Both the position numbers and the translations under genes were made by a program. This document shows positions 26,775-35,450 of a stretch of DNA of 64,000 nt, piece after piece. The notes below the pieces were generated by a model. The model made no database searches and was not told the origin of the DNA. It worked only from the letters and a program-made list of their open reading frames with translations. The stretch comes from Shouchella rhizosphaerae (GTDB taxonomy: Bacteria > Bacillota > Bacilli > Bacillales > Bacillaceae_D): NCBI RefSeq assembly GCF_900142675.1, contig NZ_FRBS01000001.1, forward strand, positions 558,001-622,000, in the 5' to 3' direction. Within the stretch, counting starts at the first letter, position 1, and each line of letters begins with the position of its first letter.

Positions 26775-27377
26775 ATGCTAGCTTATTTGTATGGGCTTTT
26801 AACGAAACGCATCAGCTTATGGTTGCTGCTAATCATTAATGTGTTAGGCACGATCTATGGGTTTTACTGGTATGGCGACCAGCTTGCGGCCACTCCGCTG
26901 CATTTTATCTGGTTTGTGCCTGACAGTCCGACGGCAAGTTTGTTTTTTGTGTTTGTGTTGATTGGCTTTTTGAGCCGTAAGCAATCTGGCTTAATCGAAG
27001 CGCTTGCTGCCGTAACGTTACTTAAATACGGCGTGTGGGCAGTTGTCATGAATACGTTTCAAGTGATGGAAGGCGCCCCGCTTCATTGGCAAATTATTAT
27101 GCTGAATGTCTCCCATGCAGGCATGGCTTTACAGGCACTTTTATTCATGCCATACTTCCGCATCAAAAAAGGACATTTGGCTGCAGCGTTATTATGGACC
27201 GTCTTCAACGACTTTATCGATTACCATTTTCATATGCACCCGTGGCTAAGTGCTCGAATTATGCCTTATATTGACGGCATTGGTTGGTTTACATTCTTGT
27301 TGGGACTTGTCTGTGTAGCGACCGTCTACTTCCTAAATGTGCGCCAGCGCGCGCTTCGTATTAATTTGCCACGCTAA
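26775..27377 (+). CDS. ypjA: DUF1405 membrane protein YpjA
   Basis: The 200-residue protein has about six hydrophobic helices and matches YpjA of B. subtilis in position and in the conserved N-terminus (LLIINVLGTIYGFYWY) and the late segment FNDFIDYHFHMHPWL. Members are integral membrane proteins of unknown role. ATG 26775 is chosen because AAGGAAGG precedes it; an ATG at 26757 has none. Confidence 0.88.
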   Translation: MLAYLYGLLTKRISLWLLLIINVLGTIYGFYWYGDQLAATPLHFIWFVPDSPTASLFFVFVLIGFLSRKQSGLIEALAAVTLLKYGVWAVVMNTFQVMEGAPLHWQIIMLNVSHAGMALQALLFMPYFRIKKGHLAAALLWTVFNDFIDYHFHMHPWLSARIMPYIDGIGWFTFLLGLVCVATVYFLNVRQRALRINLPR

Positions 27378-27432
27378 GGTCTACTCTTGTCCTTTTGTTC
27401 ATAGGATGTTTAGAACAGAGGAGGGACAAGAA

Positions 27433-28206
27433 ATGCGTCATTGGATGATGCTCGTTTTGCTTGTTTGTATCGTAGTGATGCTGCCTATGCCTGGCTCTGC
27501 TAATGATGCCCAAGCGTGGAAAGAATTGAATCATACGGCAAATCAAGTGCTGAAGCTAACGAAAGAACAGCGTTATGAAGATGGAAAACGGCTAATGAGT
27601 GTGTTTGCTGATTTTTTCCTTTCTTATGATTTTGAAGACCAGGAATGGACAATGTCTTCGTTACGCACACTAACGACAACGTTTGAAAATGCTGAAGATG
27701 CATTAACGGCTACAAATATGCCTGATGATGAACGTATTCGCCTCGTCACAGCGTTTCGCCTTGCGATTGACGCGTTTGCCAAAAACAGCGAACCCCTTTG
27801 GAAAAGCACGGAAGCGCAAGTGATGGCGTCACTAGACGATCTAGAGGAAGCGGCTGTGTCAAAAGATGCCCAAGCTCTGAAACGCCAAATAAATGCATTT
27901 CATTCCCTATACGGCATGATTCGTCCGTCTATCCACATAAGCACAACTGAACAAACCGTCGTACGTTTTGACTCGTATTTTGCTTTATTAGAAAACCAAT
28001 CCGTATCCCCTGAGCAACTGGAAGATCATATTGAAACGATGCGTGGCGCTTTTAAAGAACTTTATGATGGTAGTGGCGAGGATGGGATAGACCCATCGCT
28101 TTTATGGGCGATTCTGTCTATCGGTGGACCGCTTGTTGCGTCCTTATCTTATGTTGGTTATCGGAAATACCGGGCTGAGAAACGGCGAGTAAAAGCAAAA
28201 GAATAA
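27433..28206 (+). CDS. ypjB: Sporulation-associated protein YpjB
   Basis: The 257-residue protein has a signal peptide (MRHWMMLVLLVCIVVMLPMP), an extracytoplasmic helical domain, and a C-terminal membrane segment (LLWAILSIGGPLVASLSYVGY) followed by a basic tail. This layout and the position after qcrC-ypjA identify YpjB, a Bacillus protein associated with sporulation; molecular role unknown. ATG 27433 follows GAGGAGGG; the upstream open frame overlaps ypjA and lacks a ribosome site. Confidence 0.85.
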   Translation: MRHWMMLVLLVCIVVMLPMPGSANDAQAWKELNHTANQVLKLTKEQRYEDGKRLMSVFADFFLSYDFEDQEWTMSSLRTLTTTFENAEDALTATNMPDDERIRLVTAFRLAIDAFAKNSEPLWKSTEAQVMASLDDLEEAAVSKDAQALKRQINAFHSLYGMIRPSIHISTTEQTVVRFDSYFALLENQSVSPEQLEDHIETMRGAFKELYDGSGEDGIDPSLLWAILSIGGPLVASLSYVGYRKYRAEKRRVKAKE

Positions 28207-28263
28207 AATGTGTCAAAACTGTGACGGTCGTTCAAAAAAGAGCTTGCAACCATAGCGGGAAGT

Positions 28264-28303
28264 TTGACTTTCTTTGACGTTTTGATTACGATAATAGTAT
28301 TAA
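28264..28303 (+). promoter_or_regulatory. Tandem candidate promoters upstream of the zinc peptidase gene
   Basis: TTGACT (28264-28269) with TACGAT (28287-28292), spacer 17; and TTGACG (28274-28279) with TATTAA (28298-28303), spacer 18. The two overlap. Confidence 0.5.
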
Positions 28304-28323
28304 GATAAAGTGAGGTGATTTCA

Positions 28324-29022
28324 ATGAGTCTCGGTGTTTATTTGTTTTATTTAGCGTTTCTCATTCTAATCCCGCTTCTGGCTCAAGGAAAAGTAAAACG
28401 GGCGTATAAAAAATATTCGCGCATCCGTAACAGCGCAGGAATGACAGGTGCAGAAGTAGCCCGGAAAATTCTTCATGACAACGGCATTTATGATGTTGAA
28501 GTCGAAGAGGTAAAAGGGGAGTTATCTGACCACTACGATCCACGTGCCAAAGTTGTACGGTTGTCAACAGACAATTACCGCAACGCTTCAGTTGCCGGGG
28601 CGGCCATTGCTGCTCATGAAGTAGGACACGCGATCCAAGATGCAGAAAACTACTCATTCTTGAAATTTCGCAGCGCTTTGGCACCGGTTGCTTCCATCGG
28701 CAGCAATTTAGGCCAATGGCTGATTTTGGCCGGTTTGCTCTTCGGCGTCGGTGCTCAAGTCGGCGGAAACCCTGTTTTGCTAATGGGTATTATCTTTTTT
28801 GCCACCGCTGTGTTATTTCAAGTGGTTACGTTGCCAGTTGAGTTTAACGCTTCCAACAGAGCAATGGAGCAAATGGTGGCAAGTGGGATTATTGTAAACA
28901 ACGAAGAGCGGGAAACAAAGAAAGTCCTTGATGCCGCTGCTTTAACTTACGTGGCAGCAGCGCTTGTCGCTTTGCTCGAACTAGCACGATTCATTATGAT
29001 TTACTTGGCACAACGCGACTAA
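28324..29022 (+). CDS. YugP-type neutral zinc metallopeptidase
   Basis: The 232-residue membrane protein belongs to the YugP family (Zn_peptidase_2). It has an N-terminal membrane helix, the conserved SDHYDPRAKVVRLS stretch, and the zinc motif HEVGH near residue 99 (AAHEVGHAIQDAE), followed by several hydrophobic helices. Substrate unknown. GTG 28315 is also open, but ATG 28324 follows GAGGTGAT at the right distance. In B. subtilis the family member lies elsewhere, so this is a lineage-specific position in an otherwise collinear block. Confidence 0.9.
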   Translation: MSLGVYLFYLAFLILIPLLAQGKVKRAYKKYSRIRNSAGMTGAEVARKILHDNGIYDVEVEEVKGELSDHYDPRAKVVRLSTDNYRNASVAGAAIAAHEVGHAIQDAENYSFLKFRSALAPVASIGSNLGQWLILAGLLFGVGAQVGGNPVLLMGIIFFATAVLFQVVTLPVEFNASNRAMEQMVASGIIVNNEERETKKVLDAAALTYVAAALVALLELARFIMIYLAQRD

Positions 29023-29049
29023 TGGTCGGAACAAATCGGCTTAGTCTGA

Positions 29050-29079
29050 AACCAGCTCATTCACTTGGGCTGGTTTTTT
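29050..29079 (+). terminator. Terminator of the zinc peptidase gene
   Basis: AACCAGC at 29050-29056 pairs with GCTGGTT at 29069-29075, then T residues. Confidence 0.7.
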
Positions 29080-29183
29080 CGTGTTAACTTAATTTGGGAG
29101 CAGGCATGCCCCGAAAAAGCGCTTTAACAGTGAGCTAATGCACAAATGTCAACAGACCATGCTCGTTTTTTGGGGCAAAGCCC

Positions 29184-29213
29184 TTTACAAACATGGTTTC
29201 CCTAAAGTAGACT
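29184..29213 (+). promoter_or_regulatory. Candidate promoter of the MFS gene
   Basis: TTTACA at 29184-29189 and TAGACT at 29208-29213 with an 18-bp spacer, 30 bp before the gene. Confidence 0.4.
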
Positions 29214-29243
29214 GAGTTTGTTTATCAGAAATGGGGAGACAGA

Positions 29244-30464
29244 ATGAAACAGAATCCAACAGGAATGGAGAGGTTGGCGCTTGCGTTTTTGCTTGGAATG
29301 CTAGCTGTCCTTGGGCCGCTCAATATTGATATGTATTTGCCGAGCTTTTTGCAAATTAGCGAAGATCTGCATGCGCCCGCTTCGCTTGTACAACTAAGTT
29401 TAACAACGTGCTTAATCGGTTTAGCGATCGGGCAACTTGTCGTCGGCCCGATCAGCGACGCAAAGGGAAGGAAACGGCCATTGCTCATTTCAATTACGTT
29501 ATTTGCCGCTGCTTCGCTTTTATGTGCGTTTGCTCCAAATATTGGCGTTTTGATTGCTGGCCGCTTTTTACAAGGATTTACGGCAGCAGCTGGGATTGTC
29601 GTGTCTCGTGCGGTTGTCCGTGATGTTTTTACAGGCCAAGCATTAACAAAATTCTTTGCGTTGCTTATGGTGATCAATGCCGTGGCGCCGATGTTAGCAC
29701 CAATGGCGGGCGGGGCGATTTTGCTGTTGCCAGGGGCGCGCTGGGGGTGGATTTTCTTGTTTTTGTCTTTGCTCGGGGTCTTAATCGTTCTCGTTGCAGG
29801 AATAAAGCTAGAAGAATCGCTTCCACCAAGCAAGCGAGTGCCAAGCTCTTTGTCGCATATCCTATGGACATTCAAAGATTTGCTTAAAGACCGTTCTTTT
29901 ATCGGCTATGCACTTACACTCGGGCTCGCTCATGGCGGCAGTTTTGCCTATGTGGCGGGCACTCCGTTTGTTTATCAAGGCATTTACGGTGTAAACGAAC
30001 AAGTTTATAGTGTGTTATTTGGCATCAATGGTCTAGCGATCATCACCGGTACATTCGTGGTTGGCCGTTTAGCCGGCATAGTTCATGAACGAACGTTGTT
30101 GAAAACAGGGGTGATGGTTGCGAGCTCAGCTACAGCTATTCTTGTCTGCATGGCGGCCATTCAAGGGCCATTATGGACAATTGTCGTTTCCATTTTTATT
30201 TACATGACGTCAATGGGAATGATCACAACCTCTTCCTTTACGTTAGGAATTGCCAAACAAAGCCATCGTGCCGGCAGTGCTAGCGCGATGCTCGGCATGT
30301 TGCCCTTATTCCTTGGAGCGATGGTTGCACCGCTTGTCGGCATCGATGAATCAACAGCAGTGCCGATGGCAGCGATTATGTTTGCCACAAGCGTGTTGGC
30401 CCTTAGTACATGCCTTGGTTTGACGAAAAAAGAGAGCAGTCCTAGCCAAGTCGAAAAACGGTAA
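29244..30464 (+). CDS. Bcr/CflA-family multidrug efflux transporter
   Basis: This 406-residue, 12-helix major facilitator belongs to the Bcr/CflA drug:H+ antiporter group: the first helix ends LGPLNIDMYLPSF (the Bcr D-x-Y-L-P motif), followed by VGPISDAKGRKRPL (motif A of the MFS) and RFLQGFTAAAGIVVSRAVVRD (motif C region). Members export drugs such as bicyclomycin or other small molecules; the substrate here cannot be read from sequence. It has its own promoter and terminator and is inserted in the ypj block relative to B. subtilis. Confidence 0.9.
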   Translation: MKQNPTGMERLALAFLLGMLAVLGPLNIDMYLPSFLQISEDLHAPASLVQLSLTTCLIGLAIGQLVVGPISDAKGRKRPLLISITLFAAASLLCAFAPNIGVLIAGRFLQGFTAAAGIVVSRAVVRDVFTGQALTKFFALLMVINAVAPMLAPMAGGAILLLPGARWGWIFLFLSLLGVLIVLVAGIKLEESLPPSKRVPSSLSHILWTFKDLLKDRSFIGYALTLGLAHGGSFAYVAGTPFVYQGIYGVNEQVYSVLFGINGLAIITGTFVVGRLAGIVHERTLLKTGVMVASSATAILVCMAAIQGPLWTIVVSIFIYMTSMGMITTSSFTLGIAKQSHRAGSASAMLGMLPLFLGAMVAPLVGIDESTAVPMAAIMFATSVLALSTCLGLTKKESSPSQVEKR

Positions 30465-30520
30465 CGGTCCAAAGCAAAATAGCGCTAAATGAAGAAGGGG
30501 AATGGCCCTGGAAAAGAAAG

Positions 30521-30558
30521 AAAAGCAACAGAGAAGGGACAGGCTCTGTTGCTTTTTT
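30521..30558. terminator. Bidirectional terminator between convergent genes
   Basis: AAAAGCAACAGAG at 30521-30533 pairs with CTCTGTTGCTTTT at 30544-30556, with T on the plus side and A on the left arm, serving both the MFS gene and the minus-strand YpjC-like gene. Confidence 0.8.
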
Positions 30559-30563
30559 ACTGC

Positions 30564-31436
30564 TTAGCCAATTCGAATCGGTTGCTTGTTGTCATCGAGT
30601 GTAAACCCTTCACCGGCCGCTTCGGAAACATCGTGGATGGTCATGAACGCATGGGGGTCAATGCGATGCACAATATTGCGCAACCTCACCGTTTCATTGC
30701 GGGCGACGACGCAATATAAAATTTCTTTTTCGTCGCCAGTAAATGTGCCTTTTCCTTGTAGCGTCGTTGCGCCTCGGCCCATTTCACGTAAAATCGCTTC
30801 TGAGATCTCCGTAATCGACTCGGAGATGACAAAGGCAGCTTTCGCATTGTAGGATCCTTGTTGGATAAAGTCAATGACTTTGGCGGCAATAAACACATAG
30901 ACAATCGTGTACATCGCTTCACGCAAATCAAGATAGACGAGAGAGATAGCAATGACACACGAATCAAATACAAAAAAGGTCCGCCCGATGCTCCAGCCAA
31001 AATAGCGCAAGCATAGTTTCGCAATGATGTCTGCGCCGCCGGTTGTGCCACCAAAACGGAAGACAAGCCCAAGCCCTGTACCGACGATGGCCCCGGCGAA
31101 CAATGCGGCCAGCATTAAGTCATTGCCAAGGAAAATATGTAAGTTGATACGCTGGAACAAATCAAGGAATAGCGATAAACTGAATGTGCCTACGAGTGTA
31201 TAGTAAAAAGGAATCCGGCCTAACATCCGCCAGCCTATAAAAAACAACGGAATGTTAATTACGATGTTGGTGATTGCCGGGTTGATCGTAAATAAAAAGA
31301 AAAAAAGCAATGTAATGCCTGTAACGCCGCCGTCTGCCAATTGGTGTTCCATATTAAAGTAAACGAGGCCAAACGACATAAGCGCTGTGCCGAGCAAAAT
31401 GAAAAAAATGTTTTTAACGTGCCGGTTGACTGCCAA
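30564..31436 (-). CDS. ypjC: YitT/YpjC-type membrane protein (UPF0750)
   Basis: The 290-residue protein has five or six N-terminal hydrophobic helices and a C-terminal soluble DUF2179 domain (about residues 210-290, containing GRGATTLQGKGTFTGDEKEIL). This is the UPF0750 family, which includes B. subtilis YpjC, found between ypjB and ypjD. Function unknown; the GGTTGGADIIAK glycine-rich loop is typical. The start is TTG at 31436 (complement) behind a very strong GGAGGCGAT site. It is divergent from ypjD. Confidence 0.85.
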   Translation of the reverse strand: MAVNRHVKNIFFILLGTALMSFGLVYFNMEHQLADGGVTGITLLFFFLFTINPAITNIVINIPLFFIGWRMLGRIPFYYTLVGTFSLSLFLDLFQRINLHIFLGNDLMLAALFAGAIVGTGLGLVFRFGGTTGGADIIAKLCLRYFGWSIGRTFFVFDSCVIAISLVYLDLREAMYTIVYVFIAAKVIDFIQQGSYNAKAAFVISESITEISEAILREMGRGATTLQGKGTFTGDEKEILYCVVARNETVRLRNIVHRIDPHAFMTIHDVSEAAGEGFTLDDNKQPIRIG

Positions 31437-31515
31437 GCAATCGCCTCCTTTTCGCGTCCATCCTTAGTTTACTCAACTTCACGGAAAAAAGAAATATCAC
31501 GTCATTATTTTTAAA

Positions 31516-31544
31516 TTGCGCAGGCGCGTGCTTTTCGCTAGGAT
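31516..31544 (+). promoter_or_regulatory. Promoter of ypjD-dapB-mgsA
   Basis: TTGCGC at 31516-31521 and TAGGAT at 31539-31544 with a 17-bp spacer, directly before the ypjD ribosome site. Confidence 0.5.
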
Positions 31545-31565
31545 AGAAGGGGAAAGGAAGTGCCA

Positions 31566-31916
31566 ATGATGCCTGAAGGAAAAACAATCGCAGAAATGCA
31601 AAAAGAAGTCGACTCGTACATAGGGCAGTTTAAAGAAGGATATTTTAGTCCACTGGCAATGTTGGCCCGCTTGACGGAAGAATTAGGCGAGCTAGCAAGG
31701 GAAGTGAACCATTACTATGGCGAGAAGCCCAAAAAAGCATCAGAAGAAGACAAAACGATGGAACAAGAGATCGGTGATATGCTGTTTGTCCTCATTTGTT
31801 TGGCGAACTCACTTCAAATCGATTTAAGCGAAGCGCATGATCTTGTCATGCATAAATTCCAAACAAGAGACAAAGACCGCTGGACGAAAAAAGAAAAAGG
31901 AGAACAGAATCAATGA
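31566..31916 (+). CDS. ypjD: MazG-type nucleotide pyrophosphohydrolase
   Basis: The 116-residue protein is a single MazG domain (YpjD): LARLTEELGELAREVNHYYGEKPKK near residues 26-50 and EQEIGDMLFVLICLAN near 65-80 supply the metal-binding Glu and Asp of the E-x-x-E and E-x-x-D pattern. Such enzymes hydrolyse nucleoside triphosphates to monophosphates and remove abnormal nucleotides. ATG 31566 follows AAAGGAAG; an ATG also stands at 31569. It overlaps dapB by four bases. Confidence 0.92.
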   Translation: MMPEGKTIAEMQKEVDSYIGQFKEGYFSPLAMLARLTEELGELAREVNHYYGEKPKKASEEDKTMEQEIGDMLFVLICLANSLQIDLSEAHDLVMHKFQTRDKDRWTKKEKGEQNQ

Positions 31917-32707
31917 CACGTATTGTAATTGCAGGGCCACGTGGCAACATGGGCCAAGAAGCAGTCAAACTTTGTCTGCGAGAAGAATCATTTGAACTGG
32001 TTGCTGTAGTTGATTCAAAAAATGACGGCAAGCAATTAAAAGATTTGCAAGAATTCCAACAAGGTGATGTGCCAGTATATACCGATATGGCACGCTGTTT
32101 TGCGGAGCATGAACCAGATGTATTAATTGATTTGACGGCACCTGCCTTTGGTAGAAAACATATGGAAGTGGCGTTTGAGCATGGCGTCCGTCCGGTTGTA
32201 GGAACGACAGGGTTTAGTGATGAAGATATTCGCGATTTAACGAAACTGGCTGAAGCAAAAGAGCTGGGCGCCATCATCGCTCCTAACTTTGCTATCGGCG
32301 CGATCTTAATGATGAAATTCGCGCAAACGGCAGCACGGTACATGAATGACGTTGAAATTATTGAACAGCACCATGACCGCAAGCTAGATGCGCCATCGGG
32401 TACAGCGGTAAAAACGGCACAGCTCATTGCAGAGGTGCGGGCTCCGAAAAAGCAAGGCCATGAGCAGGAAAGAGAAGAGATGGCAGGCGCAAGAGGAGCT
32501 GACTTCGATGGTATGAAAATCCACTCTGTCCGTTTACCTGGGCGAGTGGCCCATCAAGAAGTGCTGTTTGGTGGAGTGGGGCAAACGTTATCGATACGCC
32601 ACGATTCGCTAAACCGTGAAAGTTTTATGCCTGGCGTAAAGCTTGCCGTTGAACAAGTGGTCAAGCTCTCGACGCTAGTTTATGGTCTTGAAAATTTAAT
32701 CGATTAA
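31913..32707 (+). CDS. dapB: 4-Hydroxy-tetrahydrodipicolinate reductase
   Basis: DapB reduces the dihydrodipicolinate precursor in lysine and meso-diaminopimelate synthesis; in spore formers the same branch feeds dipicolinate. The 264-residue protein has the dinucleotide motif GPRGNMG near residues 7-13, GTTGFS, and the active-site signature EQHHDRKLDAPSGTA near residues 153-167 with the catalytic His pair. Start overlaps the ypjD stop (ATGA). Confidence 0.96.
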   Translation: MTRIVIAGPRGNMGQEAVKLCLREESFELVAVVDSKNDGKQLKDLQEFQQGDVPVYTDMARCFAEHEPDVLIDLTAPAFGRKHMEVAFEHGVRPVVGTTGFSDEDIRDLTKLAEAKELGAIIAPNFAIGAILMMKFAQTAARYMNDVEIIEQHHDRKLDAPSGTAVKTAQLIAEVRAPKKQGHEQEREEMAGARGADFDGMKIHSVRLPGRVAHQEVLFGGVGQTLSIRHDSLNRESFMPGVKLAVEQVVKLSTLVYGLENLID

Positions 32708-32719
32708 GGGGAGAACGAC

Positions 32720-33148
32720 ATGAAAATCGCTTTAATTGCCCACGACAAGAAAAAACAAGAATTGGTTGATTTTTGTGTTGCTTATGAGCCCATTTTAAAA
32801 GAGCATGAGCTGTACGCGACTGGTACAACGGGCACTCGGATCATGGAGGCGACTGAGTTGGTTGTGACCCGTTTTAAGTCTGGCCCATTAGGGGGCGATC
32901 AGCAAATTGGGGCGCTCGTTGCTGAGAATCAATTCGATTTGATCTTGTTTATGCGTGATCCGTTAACGGCGCAGCCCCATGAACCAGATGTCACTGCTTT
33001 AATTCGGTTATGTGATGTGCAAAGTGTGCCGCTGGCGACAAATATGGGAACCGCTGAAATTTTAATCAAAGGGCTTGAGAGAGGCGATTTTGCTTTCCGT
33101 GATATTATCCATGAACAAGAAAAAGCAAACCCATTAAAAGAAGGCTGA
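32720..33148 (+). CDS. mgsA: Methylglyoxal synthase
   Basis: MgsA converts dihydroxyacetone phosphate to methylglyoxal and phosphate, a bypass of lower glycolysis under phosphate limitation. The 142-residue protein has ALIAHDKKK (His near residue 8), the phosphate-binding [12 protein letters not shown] near 38-49, and [14 protein letters not shown] with the catalytic Asp. AAGGGGAG precedes the ATG, 12 bases after dapB. The order ypjD-dapB-mgsA is that of B. subtilis, after which collinearity is lost. Confidence 0.96.
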
Positions 33149-33163
33149 ACGCCTTCTTTTAAT
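33133..33163 (+). terminator. Terminator of dapB-mgsA
   Basis: ATTAAAAGAAGGC at 33133-33145 is perfectly complementary to GCCTTCTTTTAAT at 33151-33163; the mgsA stop codon lies in the loop. Works in both directions. Confidence 0.8.
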
Positions 33164-33177
33164 GTTGGAGGGAGCAA

Positions 33178-33678
33178 ATGAAAACAAGGAAAGCAGAAAA
33201 ACAAGACATTGTCCTTATCCAAGAGATTGCCAAGCGTTCATGGGAAGACACGTATAAAGACTTGGTTCCCGCTGATATCCGCCAAGTTTACATCGAGCAA
33301 GCTTATTCGCGTCAAAGCTTGTCGGTTAAGATCAACTCTTCTGCTGCTTTTTTTGTGGCGGAAGAGGCTGGTAAAGTCATTGGCTTTGCCCAGCTGACTA
33401 GAAGTGAAAACGAAACCGATTTGGCCGCCCTTTATGTCGATCCTAAAAAGCTTGGTTGTGGAGCAGGGACATTGCTTTTTGAAACAGTCGTACACGAACT
33501 AAAACAAGGCGAACCACTTGTTGTGTACCTTGAAAAAGGCAATTTTCGTGCTGAACGCTTTTACACAAAATGTGGTTTTGCTTACAAAAACGAATTTAAA
33601 GAGCGGCTATTTGGCCATGTCTTTCATACAGTAAAAATGGTATTCAAACAGGATGGAGAGGGAAACACATATGTATAA
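33178..33678 (+). CDS. GNAT-family N-acetyltransferase
   Basis: The 166-residue protein has the GNAT fold: N-terminal RKAEKQDI, a central AGKVIGFAQL strand, motif A ALYVDPKKLGCGAGTLLFE near residues 81-99 (acetyl-CoA pyrophosphate loop G-C-G-A-G) and the late NFRAERFYTKCGF motif typical of acetyltransferases. The acceptor is unknown. It ends eight bases into the start region of the RtcB gene (33671), so the two are translationally linked. Confidence 0.85.
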   Translation: MKTRKAEKQDIVLIQEIAKRSWEDTYKDLVPADIRQVYIEQAYSRQSLSVKINSSAAFFVAEEAGKVIGFAQLTRSENETDLAALYVDPKKLGCGAGTLLFETVVHELKQGEPLVVYLEKGNFRAERFYTKCGFAYKNEFKERLFGHVFHTVKMVFKQDGEGNTYV

Positions 33679-34900
33679 AACGATCGATGGTGTCCGCGTG
33701 TGGGGAGATCCACTTGAAAACGCTGTTGAACAGGCTGTTCGCTGCAGCCAGCATGGCGATGTTGTCCAAACGTTATTAATGGCTGACCACCATAAAGGCT
33801 ACAGCCAACCGGTAGGAGGCGTTGTCGTCTATGACGGCCAAGTATCCCCTTCTGGAGTCGGTTATGATATTGCCTGCGGCAACAAAGCAGTGCGCACAAA
33901 TGTTACTTTTGAGGAGATTCGCTTGGCGCTGCCTCAGCTTCTCGACGAAATTTACGAAACGCTCTCGTTCGGCATTGGCCAAAAAAACAAGCAGCCAGTT
34001 GACCATGAACTGTTTTCTGATCCTGCCTGGCATGTGTTTTCGGAAATTGAACCGGGGCTTACAGACACATTACAAACATTGGCGCGTAACCAACTCGGAA
34101 CGATTGGGAGCGGCAACCATTTCGTTGATTTGTTTGTGGAAGAAGAAACAGGCATTTTATGGGTCGCGAACCATTTTGGCAGTAGGGGGTTAGGCCATAA
34201 AACAGCTAGCGGTTTTTTGAACTTGGCGAAAAACAAGCCGTTTGCTAGCAAAGTTAGCGGGGAGAGCATGGAGGATGTACCGACTTTGTTTGATGTTGCC
34301 TCCGAGTTAGGTGACATGTACATCCGAGCAATGAACTTAGCCGGAAAATACGCATATGCCGGCAGAGACCATTGTATTGCTAAAGTGCTCTCCATTTTGC
34401 AAGCAAAAGAAACGTTCTCTGTTCATAACCATCATAACTTTGCTTGGAAGGAAACGCACAATGACAAAGACGTTTACGTTGTCCGCAAAGGAGCAACGCC
34501 TTCTGCTCCAGGACAGCTTGGATTTATCGGTGGCAGTATGGGTGATTATTCAGTCATTGTTGAGGGCATTGATAGCAAGGAAAACAAGGACGCTTTTTAC
34601 AGCACCGTCCATGGCGCTGGCAGATTAATGAGCCGTACACAGGCGGCGGGCCGTTTTACAGGGAAAGGCAAGAACAGACGCCGTAGCGGCGGAGCAATTA
34701 GCTCTGAGCAAATGGCAGCTGCGCTTGCTGCGTTTGGAGTAGAATTGCGCGGCGGAGGCACAGATGAAAGCCCGTTCGTATATAAAAAATTAGATACGGT
34801 CCTCTCTGCTCATAAAAATACGATTAAAATAAAACACCGCTTAAAGCCTGTTGGTGTTTGTATGGCTGGCGAAAATGAATTTGATCCATACAAAGATTAA
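33671..34900 (+). CDS. rtcB: RtcB-family RNA ligase
   Basis: The 409-residue protein matches the RtcB family, which joins RNA 2',3'-cyclic phosphate or 3'-phosphate ends to 5'-hydroxyl ends with GTP and manganese. Visible motifs are GYDIACGNKAVR near residue 61 (Asp and Cys metal ligands), GSGNHFVDL near 144, the HNHHNFAW histidine cluster near 254, and HGAGRLMSR near 317, which contains the histidine guanylylated in characterised RtcB. ATG 33671 follows GGAGAGGG; ATG 33653 is less likely. The target RNA in a Bacillus-type cell is unknown; no rtcA, archease or prfH gene is nearby. Confidence 0.9.
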   Translation: MYKTIDGVRVWGDPLENAVEQAVRCSQHGDVVQTLLMADHHKGYSQPVGGVVVYDGQVSPSGVGYDIACGNKAVRTNVTFEEIRLALPQLLDEIYETLSFGIGQKNKQPVDHELFSDPAWHVFSEIEPGLTDTLQTLARNQLGTIGSGNHFVDLFVEEETGILWVANHFGSRGLGHKTASGFLNLAKNKPFASKVSGESMEDVPTLFDVASELGDMYIRAMNLAGKYAYAGRDHCIAKVLSILQAKETFSVHNHHNFAWKETHNDKDVYVVRKGATPSAPGQLGFIGGSMGDYSVIVEGIDSKENKDAFYSTVHGAGRLMSRTQAAGRFTGKGKNRRRSGGAISSEQMAAALAAFGVELRGGGTDESPFVYKKLDTVLSAHKNTIKIKHRLKPVGVCMAGENEFDPYKD

Positions 34901-35164
34901 GGGTGTTACAGCTGTGCAATAAAAGCATTACCTAGGCGAGATGAGAAAAACGCTTAATTATTCTCCTGCTGTTTATGGAAACTGAAACGTTGTCGATGGG
35001 CATCGCTGGCCATAAGGAATTTGGTACGCCGTTGCTTTCCTAATAGTAGATTCCCCAATGAAAACCGTGTTTCTTGTTGTGCTTTTTCGGCTTCCTTCAA
35101 TAAACGGCATGCCGTTAAACAAAAGAACATAAAATAGATAAATTGGAATATAGGGGGAAGCACG

Positions 35165-35407
35165 ATGATCGTTGAATTTGTTGATATGGATAATCACGAT
35201 CTTCTTCATCAAATTAAAGGCGAGGAAGCAAAACAATTTTTAGATTATGCGGGGACCATTAATAAAGTCCATTTACGAATCAGCAAAGATCTGTCTTTTC
35301 AAGGGGCAATTGCTGAAATGATTTACGACTTGGATTACATTCGTGGGACACCTAGTCAACGAATAGAAGTGCGCTTAGCAAACATTCAAATCAGACGGCT
35401 AAATTAA
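35165..35407 (+). CDS. Small hypothetical protein (80 aa)
   Basis: An 80-residue acidic protein with no membrane segment or recognised motif, beginning MIVEFVDMDNHDL. GGGGGAAG precedes ATG 35165 and a terminator-like hairpin follows, so it is probably expressed. I do not recognise the family. Confidence 0.6.
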   Translation: MIVEFVDMDNHDLLHQIKGEEAKQFLDYAGTINKVHLRISKDLSFQGAIAEMIYDLDYIRGTPSQRIEVRLANIQIRRLN

Positions 35408-35408
35408 A

Positions 35409-35442
35409 AAAGCCAGCAAAAGAATGAAAACAGGCTGGCTTT
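35409..35442. terminator. Bidirectional terminator
   Basis: AAAGCCAGC at 35409-35417 pairs with GCTGGCTTT at 35434-35442. The longer T-tract is on the minus strand, so it mainly ends the YjcF-like gene. Confidence 0.7.
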
Positions 35443-35450
35443 CATAGATG

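Noticed and set aside
34954-35163. 69-codon minus-strand frame in the RtcB-35165 gap
   Set aside because: No Shine-Dalgarno sequence, its start overlaps the ribosome site of the plus-strand gene at 35165, and another minus-strand frame overlaps it. I cannot support a gene; the gap holds otherwise only an AACGGCATGCCGTT palindrome near 35104.
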